This document shows, one piece after another, positions 1 to 6,248 of a stretch of 6,248 nucleotides of DNA. Positions within the stretch are counted from its first letter, which is position 1, and each line of letters starts with the position of its first letter. The stretch is from NCBI GenBank assembly GCA_027322375.1, contig DAHVRS010000094.1, positions 1 to 6,248 on the forward strand, read 5' to 3'. Below the pieces are notes generated by a model. The model ran no database searches. It was not told the DNA's origin and saw nothing but the letters and a program-made list of their open reading frames with translations. A program made the position numbers and the translations under genes. The DNA comes from Brachybacterium sp. GTDB lineage: Bacteria > Actinomycetota > Actinomycetes > Actinomycetales > Dermabacteraceae.

Positions 1-1396
<1,396 letters not shown>

Positions 1397-1401
1397 CGTT
1401 G

Positions 1402-1406
1402 TCCTT
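1402..1406 (-). promoter_or_regulatory. Ribosome-binding site of the rhamnosidase gene
   Basis: AAGGA on the minus strand, five bases before the ATG at 1396. It supports this start; the nearest upstream ATG (1413) is out of frame. Confidence 0.6.
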
Positions 1407-1500
1407 GGGTCATCGGATGCGGAGAGGCGGAGCAGGACTGCTGCGCGGGTGGCGCGCTGGCTCGTCATTCTCACGCGGCCAGCAGATTCGACATGAAACG

Positions 1501-1518
1501 ACTCAAGCGCGTTCAAGT
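1501..1518. promoter_or_regulatory. Imperfect palindrome, candidate LacI-type operator on the rhamnosidase side
   Basis: The sequence ACTCAAGCG/CGTTCAAGT is an 18-bp dyad with six of nine base pairs symmetric about its centre. On the minus strand it includes TTGAAC, which could serve as a -35 element for the rhamnosidase gene, although I see no clear -10 at the right distance. The size and central CG-rich core fit LacI-family operators in general. Weak on its own; its support is the location in a divergent region with a lacI gene nearby. Confidence 0.3.
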
Positions 1519-1555
1519 ATCCCCGGCCTGCTCGCCGCGCGCCAGGGGGAGAGGC

Positions 1556-1585
1556 CCGCAAATCTGCTTGCGGAAAGCGGTTTGC
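1556..1585. promoter_or_regulatory. Two abutting dyads, candidate LacI-family operators
   Basis: The first dyad is CCGCAA-ATCTGC-TTGCGG (1556-1573), with perfect six-base arms and a six-base spacer. The second, GGAAAGCGGTTTGC (1572-1585), has the AAA-x-CG-x-TTT core seen in many LacI/CcpA-type operators, centred on the CG at 1578-1579. The second overlaps the TTGCTC taken as the -35 element of the rightward promoter, a natural position for repression. The likely binder is the LacI protein encoded at 3130-4140, by inference from genome context. The dyads are seen; the protein-site pairing is inferred. Confidence 0.4.
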
Positions 1586-1609
1586 TCGTTTCAAGTTTGG
1601 GCCTACGCT
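1582..1609 (+). promoter_or_regulatory. Candidate sigma-70-type promoter of the binding-protein gene
   Basis: TTGCTC (1582-1587) and TACGCT (1604-1609) are separated by 16 bases, fitting actinobacterial vegetative promoters (TTGxxx and TAxxxT). Transcription would start near 1615 and leave a leader of about 105 bases. It overlaps the candidate operator at 1572-1585. This is a pattern match only. Confidence 0.35.
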
Positions 1610-1709
1610 GTCGCTCATTGTCCGTGAGGCCGGTTTCTCCGTCGGTGTACCCACGCAGTTGAGGTGCCGACGAACTCTCCGCATCGCGGGCCATGACCTC
1701 CCCTCGAGC

Positions 1710-1716
1710 GAAGGAG
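1710..1716 (+). promoter_or_regulatory. Ribosome-binding site of the lipoprotein gene
   Basis: GAAGGAG lies five bases before the ATG at 1722. It sets the start there, rather than at the in-frame ATG at 1659, and places the signal peptide at the true N-terminus. Confidence 0.75.
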
Positions 1717-1721
1717 CTCCT

Positions 1722-3047
1722 ATGTCCGCCCTCCCTCTCCGCCCTGCGCGCCGCACCGTCCTCGGTGCCACTGCCGCCTCGCTGTCTCTGCTGGGTCTTG
1801 CCGCCTGCGGCCCGAACGCCGCCAAGAGCGGAGGCGGGGGAGGCGGTGGCGACGCGAGCGGCTCGCTGCGCTTCGCCTGGTGGGGCAACGCGAAGCGTGA
1901 TGAGCTGACCAATGCCGCGCTCGAGGCGTACAAGGAGGTCGCGCCCGAGGTGACGATCTCCGCGGAGCCCGGCGACTGGGGCGGGTACTGGGACAAGCTC
2001 GCCACCCAGGTCGCCGGCGGCGACGCCCCGGACGTGCTGCAGATGGACGAGGGGTACCTCGCCGAGTACTCGACCCGCGGCATCCTCGCCGACCTCGACG
2101 ACACCGCGATCAACACCTCCTCCTTCGATCCCGCCGCGCTCGAGGCCGGCCGGTACGACGGCGGGCTGTACGCGCTGAACGCCGGGATCAACGCGCCCGT
2201 GCTGCTGGCGAACCCCGCCGTGTTCGAGGAGGCGGGTGTGGACCTGCCCGACGACACCACCTGGACCTGGGACGACCTCGTGGAGATCGCCATGAAGATC
2301 TCCGAGAACACCCCCAAGGGCACCTGCGGCGTGCAGCAGTTCGGCACCGCCGGTGGCCCGCCGCTGACCGTCTTCCTCCGCCAGCTCGGCGCCCAGCGAT
2401 TCAGCGCCGAGGGCGGGATCGGATTCGACGCCGAGCAGCTCGCGCAGTGGTGGGAGTTCTGCCTCCGCCTGCAGGACAGCGGCGCCGCCCCCGAGGCGTC
2501 CGTCGCCGTCGAAGAAGCGGGCCAGACTGTCGACCAGTCCCTGTTCGCAGTCGGAAAGTGTGCCCTGCAGGCGCAGTGGTCGAACCAGGCCGTCACCCTC
2601 GACGGCGCGCTGGACGGGACCGTGAAGATCCTCCGCATGCCCTCCCACGCAGGCTCCGCCGACGAGGCGCAGCTCTGGTACAAGGCCTCGATGTACTTCT
2701 CCGTCTCCGCGACCGCGTCGGATCCCGAGGCCGCCGCAGCCTTCGTCGACTGGATGCTCAACGACCCCGAGGCCGGGAAGATCCTCCTGGTCGAGCGCGG
2801 CGTACCCGCGAACCTCGAGACCCGTGAGGCGATCCTCGAGGACCTCGGCGACTCCGATCTCAAGGTCGTGGACTTCATCGAGTCGATCGCTGAGGAGCTC
2901 GGCGAGGCCCCGCCGCTGACCCCGCCCGGCGGCGGTGCGGTCGACGACGCGATCGCGCGGCACGCCGAGGACGTGATCTTCGGTCGCACTGCGCCTGCCG
3001 ATGCGGCGCAGGCTGTCGTCGACGAGGCCGCAGAGCTGCTCGGCTGA
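1722..3047 (+). CDS. Sugar ABC transporter substrate-binding lipoprotein
   Basis: A 441-residue extracellular solute receptor anchored to the membrane by lipid; it would capture a sugar or oligosaccharide and hand it to an ABC permease. The N-terminus has a pair of arginines (R10-R11), a hydrophobic stretch and the lipobox LAAC with C29 as the lipidated cysteine, so export could be by Sec or, given the RRTVL motif, by Tat. A glycine run at 37-43 is a flexible linker. The mature part reads as the family-1 extracellular solute-binding fold: LRFAWWGNAKRDE at the first strand, then DAPDVLQMDEGYLAEY, GGLYALNAGINAPVLLANPAVFEEAG, and the C-terminal AAAFVDWMLNDPEAG. The aromatics WW and DWGGYWD suit carbohydrate stacking. 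Length is normal. lacI follows 82 bp downstream on the same strand, but no permease genes do. Linkage to the rhamnosidase suggests a rhamnose-containing ligand; that is inference. Confidence 0.92.
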   Translation: MSALPLRPARRTVLGATAASLSLLGLAACGPNAAKSGGGGGGGDASGSLRFAWWGNAKRDELTNAALEAYKEVAPEVTISAEPGDWGGYWDKLATQVAGGDAPDVLQMDEGYLAEYSTRGILADLDDTAINTSSFDPAALEAGRYDGGLYALNAGINAPVLLANPAVFEEAGVDLPDDTTWTWDDLVEIAMKISENTPKGTCGVQQFGTAGGPPLTVFLRQLGAQRFSAEGGIGFDAEQLAQWWEFCLRLQDSGAAPEASVAVEEAGQTVDQSLFAVGKCALQAQWSNQAVTLDGALDGTVKILRMPSHAGSADEAQLWYKASMYFSVSATASDPEAAAAFVDWMLNDPEAGKILLVERGVPANLETREAILEDLGDSDLKVVDFIESIAEELGEAPPLTPPGGGAVDDAIARHAEDVIFGRTAPADAAQAVVDEAAELLG

Positions 3048-3053
3048 ACTGTT

Positions 3054-3099
3054 GGGGCGGGAGGCAGGCGATACAGTGCGCCGAGGCCCCTCCCGCCCC
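3054..3099 (+). terminator. Strong inverted repeat between the lipoprotein gene and lacI
   Basis: An 11-bp perfect stem, GGGGCGGGAGG (3054-3064) with CCTCCCGCCCC (3089-3099), starts six bases after the lipoprotein stop codon. The 24-base loop contains a second small stem (GGCG 3067-3070 with CGCC 3079-3082). There is no T-run, so it is not a textbook intrinsic terminator, but T-poor hairpins are common after high-GC actinobacterial genes. It may terminate or reduce read-through, stabilise the upstream mRNA end, or affect lacI translation. A TACAGT in the loop (3072-3077) could be a -10 element for a separate lacI promoter; its -35 would be poor. Confidence 0.5.
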
Positions 3100-3115
3100 G
3101 GGAGCGCCGAGCGAC

Positions 3116-3123
3116 GGGAGGAG
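3116..3123 (+). promoter_or_regulatory. Ribosome-binding site of the lacI-family gene
   Basis: GGGAGGAG ends six bases before the GTG at 3130 and decides that start over the in-frame GTG at 3145 and ATG at 3151. Part of it (3116-3121) lies in a 7-base element, 3115-3121, that is complementary to the right arm of the upstream hairpin (3089-3095). Confidence 0.65.
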
Positions 3124-3129
3124 AGCGCA

Positions 3130-4140
3130 GTGGTCGCACGCCTGGTGAGCATGAAGGACGTCGCGCGCCACGCCGCGGTCTCCGTCGGGACGGTCTCGAA
3201 CGTCCTGAACCGGCCCGACATCGTCTCCGCCGACCGGCGTGAACGGGTCGAGGCCGCGATCCGCGAGCTCGGCTACGTCCGCAACGACGCCGCCCGACAG
3301 CTCAAGCTCGGCCAGTCCCGCACCGTCGGCGCGATCGTCCTGGACTCCGGGAACCCGTTCTACGCGCAGCTGGTCAGCGGGATCGAATCGGCGGCAGAAG
3401 GTTCGGCGCTCGCCGTCATCGCCGGCAGCAGCGGGAACCGGGAGCGGCGCGAGCGGCTCTACCTCTCCCTGTTAGAGGAGCAGCGTGTCCGCGGGATCCT
3501 GCTCGCCTCCACTGGCGGGACCGAGGACCTCGTCGCGGACATCCGCCGCCGCGGCACCCCCGTGGTCCTCGCCGAGAGCGGCAAGGACAGTGCCGGCGGC
3601 TCCCCGGTGAGCGTGGACGACGTCGCCGGCGGCGCGATCGCGGTGCGCCACCTCGCGGGCCTCGGTCGGAAGCGGCTCTGCGTCATCGCCGCGCATCAGG
3701 ACCTCCGCCAGGTCTCCGACCGACTCCACGGCGCGCGGCAGGCCGCCGATGAGGCCGGGATCGAGCTCGAGGTGCTCGAGGCGGAGGACCTCACCGTCCT
3801 CGCCGGCCGCACCGCAGGCGAGCAGATCGTCGCCCGCGACCGCGTCGCCCGGCCCGACGCCGTCTTCTGCGTCAACGACCTCCTCGCCGTCGGCGTGCTG
3901 CAGGCCTTCGCCTTCCGCCACCAGATCGCGGTGCCCGAGGAGATTGCACTGGTCGGCTACGACGACATCGCCTTCGCCCGCTCCACCGTGGTGCCGCTGA
4001 CCTCGGTCGCCCAGCCCGCGGACCTCATGGGCCGCACCGCCCTCGCCCTGCTCGAGGAGGAGATCGCCACGCCGGGTGCGGAGCCGCGTCACGTCAGCTT
4101 CACGCCCGAGCTCGTCGAGCGGGAGTCCACGACGGGCTGA
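3130..4140 (+). CDS. LacI-family transcriptional regulator
   Basis: A 336-residue DNA-binding regulator, usually a repressor released by a sugar ligand. The helix-turn-helix is at about residues 8-30 (MKDVARHAAVSVGTVSNVLNR), followed by the third helix and LGYVRND. The hinge helix is NDAARQLKLG (52-61), with L58 at the position that wedges into the operator minor groove in LacI relatives. From residue 65 the periplasmic-binding-protein-like effector domain runs to the end (VGAIVLDSGNPFYAQLVSGIE, DAVFCVNDLLAVGVLQA, VGYDDIAFARSTVVPLTSVAQP). Length is normal. Start GTG at 3130 has the best ribosome-binding site; ATG 3151 would remove seven residues before the helix-turn-helix. Downstream of the lipoprotein gene and near the rhamnosidase, it probably controls both; the dyads at 1501-1585 are its candidate targets. 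Ligand not determinable from sequence. Confidence 0.93.
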   Translation: MVARLVSMKDVARHAAVSVGTVSNVLNRPDIVSADRRERVEAAIRELGYVRNDAARQLKLGQSRTVGAIVLDSGNPFYAQLVSGIESAAEGSALAVIAGSSGNRERRERLYLSLLEEQRVRGILLASTGGTEDLVADIRRRGTPVVLAESGKDSAGGSPVSVDDVAGGAIAVRHLAGLGRKRLCVIAAHQDLRQVSDRLHGARQAADEAGIELEVLEAEDLTVLAGRTAGEQIVARDRVARPDAVFCVNDLLAVGVLQAFAFRHQIAVPEEIALVGYDDIAFARSTVVPLTSVAQPADLMGRTALALLEEEIATPGAEPRHVSFTPELVERESTTG

Positions 4141-4142
4141 GC

Positions 4143-4185
4143 GCTCGACATCGCGTATTCCCGTCGGCGTCAGATCGTGTCGAGC
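4143..4185. terminator. Weak candidate bidirectional terminator between convergent genes
   Basis: Only 29 bases separate the lacI stop (4140) from the amidohydrolase stop (4170, opposite strand). GCTCGACA (4143-4150) and TGTCGAGC (4178-4185) are perfect 8-base inverted repeats, but the 27-base loop is long, there is no T-run and the right arm lies within the end of the amidohydrolase gene. Position suits a shared terminator; the structure is only modest. Confidence 0.25.
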
Positions 4186-5479
4186 TGCGCGTCGATTTCA
4201 TCGAGACGATCCGCGACGGGCTGGGGGAGGCGGTGACCGCGGGCGACCACGAGCCATGGCTGTGACAGCTGGCGGAGATCCTCGTGCGTGTCGCCGTCGA
4301 TGACGAGCAGGTCCGCGTCCATGCCCGGCTCGATGCGCCAGGTGACAGCCTGCAGGCCCAGGATCTCCGCGTTGACCTGGGCGGCGGCGTGCAGCACGGC
4401 GGCGCGGGAGAGGCCTGCGACAGTGTGCAGGAACTGCATCTCGCGCCAGAAGTTCGAGTGGGTCGCGAAGCTGACGCCGGAGTCGGTGCCGACTCCCAGG
4501 CGGATGCCGTGCTCGAGCGTGGAACGGATTCCGGCGGGCATCTCCTCCAGCACCATCTCCGCGTTCGTCCTGATGATCTCGCCTAGGTCATTCGGCAGCT
4601 TGACCAGCGGCATGCACGCCAGCAGGGTGGGGATCATGGCGGAGAAGCTGCGCAGTGATGCGGGGTTGTCGAGATAGAGGTCCACGATCTCCGGCGACAT
4701 GCTCGAGCCGTGCTCGATCGTGTCTACCCCGGCGCGCAGGGTGGCGAGCACACCCGCCTGGCTCTGGGCATGCGCGGCGACGAGGATCCCGGCGGCATGC
4801 GCCTCCTCGCACACAGCTCGCATCGACGCCTCGGGCATCTCCGGCGTGCCCGCGAACCCGATCTCCTTCGCGTCGGTGACCCCGCCGGTCGCGGCGATCT
4901 TGAGCGCCAGCGCCCCGGTAAGGATGCTCGCGCGCGCGTTCGTGCGTGCAGTGGCGGCGTCGTCGCCGATCAGTGCGATGGTCGGGGCGCCGTGGCCGCC
5001 GGTGATCGCCATCAGCGGGCCCGAGGGCAGGATCCGGGGGCCGACGAGGCGTCCTGCTTCGATCGCGTCGCGGATCTCGATCACCTCATGCCAGACGTCG
5101 CCGACGGTCCGCAGTGTGGTCACACCGGAGTGCAGCTGGGTCAGTGCGTTCTTCCGGGTGCGGCGCAGCAGCTCCGGGCGGCAGACGGGGAGCGCAGCAC
5201 CTTCGTCGTGACCTTCATGATCCGTGGGTTCGTCAGGAAGCCGGCGAGAGGGCTGCCGTCGGCGAAGAGGTTGGCGTGAGCGTTGATCAGGCCCGGCAGG
5301 AGATGCTTCCCGCGCTCGTCGATCCGGAGCATCCCCGCAGGCGGGTCGACCGAGTCGGCAGGGCCGACGACGGCGAGGCGCCCATCGGCACCGACCACGA
5401 CGGTGCGATCCTCGAGGATCGTGCCGGCCGCGTCACCGGTGTGGAGCGTCGTGTGCGTGATGGCGAACGAGGTGACCAT
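4170..5479 (-). pseudogene. Amidohydrolase-superfamily gene, interrupted by a frameshift
   Basis: A metal-dependent hydrolase of the imidazolonepropionase/prolidase-like group, which cleaves amide or similar bonds in small molecules; substrate unknown. The first frame starts at ATG 5479 (MVTSFAITHTTLHTGDAAGT) and covers the N-terminal beta domain and GLINAHANLFADG, then leaves the family and stops at 5141 after 112 codons. The second frame (stop at 4170) resumes with RRTRKNALTQLHSGVTTLRTVGDVW. One extra C in the four-C run (minus strand; 5187-5190) would restore a 436-residue protein of ordinary length. In that numbering the expected metal ligands are K194 (ALALKIAATGGV), H237 (VAAHA), H257 (TIEHG) and D333 (VGTDSG), but HxH at 68-70 reads HAN. 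The rest shows no decay, so a sequencing error or recent mutation are both possible. It follows gntR by 52 bp in the same direction, probably as its target; start has no strong ribosome-binding site. Confidence 0.82.
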
Positions 5480-5486
5480 GCCCCGA

Positions 5487-5502
5487 TCCAACCGCCGTTG
5501 GA
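5487..5502. promoter_or_regulatory. 16-bp palindrome just upstream of the amidohydrolase start
   Basis: TCCAACCGCCGTTGGA has seven of eight base pairs symmetric and ends eight bases before the amidohydrolase ATG (5479), within the 52-bp gap after gntR. It could be an operator for the GntR protein or, as RNA, a small six-bp, four-base-loop hairpin over the usual Shine-Dalgarno position. It does not match the classical FadR-type TxGTxxxACxA consensus closely, so the binder is unassigned. Confidence 0.35.
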
Positions 5503-5531
5503 GGCCCCCGCCCAGAGGGTGAGCGTCGAGA

Positions 5532-6239
5532 TCAGGCGGTGGTGGTCGGCGCTGAAGTGGATGACTTTTCGCCGCCTTCCGACCACTGTGCGAGCACGCG
5601 ATCACGAGCACGAGTCAGGTGCTCGGCGAGTGCCGTGCGCGCCGCGTCGTCGTCACCCGCCTCGATGGCGGCGAGGATCGCATCGTGCTCGGCGACGACG
5701 GTTGTGGGAGTGGTGCGACGGTGCGCCGCGTACTGCCCCATCGTCAGGTGGATCTCGCCGGCGATCAGCTCGTACATCCGGCGCATTCGCTCGCTGCCTA
5801 CACTGTTCACGAGAGCTCCATGGAAGTCGATGTCGCAGCGCACCTGATCCGCGAAGTCGTCGCGGGAGACGGCGGTGCGCATCGCGTCCTGAGCTCGTTG
5901 CATCTCAAGGGGGAGCGTCTTGGAGGCTGCGAGGTGCGTGACGGCCGCGGACTCGAAGGTGATTCGGCTGAAGAAGAGGTCTTCGAGCTCCGCGCTGTCA
6001 AGTTCGGGAACCACGGCAGAGCGGTGTACAGGCCGCCGCAGCAGGCCCAGGCCGGTCAGCCGCTCGAGGGTGGACTTCGCCGTCGGGCGCGCGACGCCGT
6101 ACTCGTCCGCGATCCGCTGCTCGGTGACCTTCTCTCCGGGGGCGATCTCGCCGTTGATGATGCGGGCGCGCAGGGACTCGAAGAGCGCCTCGGTCAGTGA
6201 GGCTGGACCGAGCTTGAACTGCTGTGTGGTGCTGGGCAT
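5532..6239 (-). CDS. GntR-family transcriptional regulator, FadR/FCD subfamily
   Basis: A 235-residue regulator with an N-terminal winged helix-turn-helix (about residues 14-78: LTEALFESLRARIINGEIAPGEKVTEQRIADEYGVARPTAKSTLERL, then the wing to VVPEL) and an all-helical FCD ligand domain (about 85-212). Within the FCD domain, D136, H140 (CDIDFH), H185 (AEHDAIL) and H207 (LAEHL) occupy the places of the Asp-His-His-His metal site of this subfamily, so a metal-bound small carboxylate effector is plausible. The start is the ATG at 6239; only nine bases upstream are in the window, with a weak GGA, so its promoter is not visible. The amidohydrolase gene follows in the same direction after 52 bp, the usual arrangement for a regulator and its catabolic target. 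The Ser/Thr-rich tail (SSTSAPTTTA) is unremarkable. Confidence 0.93.
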   Translation of the reverse strand: MPSTTQQFKLGPASLTEALFESLRARIINGEIAPGEKVTEQRIADEYGVARPTAKSTLERLTGLGLLRRPVHRSAVVPELDSAELEDLFFSRITFESAAVTHLAASKTLPLEMQRAQDAMRTAVSRDDFADQVRCDIDFHGALVNSVGSERMRRMYELIAGEIHLTMGQYAAHRRTTPTTVVAEHDAILAAIEAGDDDAARTALAEHLTRARDRVLAQWSEGGEKSSTSAPTTTA

Positions 6240-6248
6240 GGTGGGTCC

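Larger units (their letters stand above)
1397..1721. other. Divergent intergenic control region
   Basis: This 325-bp stretch separates the divergent rhamnosidase and substrate-binding-protein genes. I see no convincing gene in it; short open frames on both strands have no family resemblance or good ribosome-binding site. It contains at least three dyad elements (1501-1518, 1556-1573, 1572-1585), a candidate rightward promoter (1582-1609) and an untranslated leader of roughly 100 bases before the lipoprotein start. Its middle (about 1490-1600) is locally more A/T-rich than the flanking genes, as expected for a promoter region. Confidence 0.7.

Noticed and set aside
1503..3221. A 572-codon open frame on the minus strand opposite the lipoprotein gene
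   Set aside because: It is the mirror frame of a GC-rich gene; its translation is low-complexity (Gly, Arg, Val, Leu rich), has no recognisable domain, and the opposite strand carries a clear binding-protein sequence with signal peptide and ribosome-binding site.
5160..5200. Programmed -1 ribosomal frameshift to make the full amidohydrolase
   Set aside because: A -1 shift would give the correct frame, but no X-XXY-YYZ slippery heptamer is in phase here and this enzyme family is not known to use recoding; a one-base deletion or read error is simpler.
4699..5279. Plus-strand open frames of 170 and 189 codons opposite the amidohydrolase
   Set aside because: Both are shadows of the amidohydrolase; the minus-strand frames carry the family motifs and the plus-strand products do not.

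Overview
The window is very GC-rich (strongly G/C-ending codons, GTG as well as ATG starts, purine-rich ribosome-binding sites), which points to a high-GC actinobacterium. A Micrococcales relative such as Brachybacterium is a guess from sequence style only. The DNA is almost fully coding: four intact or edge-truncated genes plus one frameshifted gene, with no tRNA, rRNA, CRISPR array or insertion sequence seen.

Left half (1-4140), a carbohydrate-utilisation locus. On the minus strand, running off the left edge, lies the N-terminal 465 codons of a family GH78 alpha-L-rhamnosidase without a signal peptide. Divergent from it across a 325-bp control region are a sugar ABC-transporter substrate-binding lipoprotein (1722-3047, +) and a LacI-family regulator (3130-4140, +). 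The control region holds dyad sequences of LacI-operator type and a plausible promoter. The simplest reading is that the lipoprotein captures a rhamnoside or rhamnose-containing oligosaccharide, the cytoplasmic rhamnosidase cleaves it, and the LacI protein controls both directions. No permease or ATPase gene is visible next to the binding protein, so the membrane part must lie outside the window. A strong inverted repeat sits between the lipoprotein gene and lacI.

Right half (4141-6248), a separate minus-strand unit. A GntR regulator of the FadR/FCD type (5532-6239) is followed 52 bp later by an amidohydrolase-superfamily gene (4170-5479) of the imidazolonepropionase/prolidase-like group. The amidohydrolase is broken into two frames by an apparent one-base loss near 5187-5190, and its first metal-binding motif reads HAN instead of HxH. 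A near-perfect 16-bp palindrome lies just before its start codon.

The window looks like ordinary accessory metabolism. I found no convincing new biological system. The most checkable oddities are the frameshifted, ligand-substituted amidohydrolase, the competing hairpins ahead of lacI, and the small regulatory palindromes.
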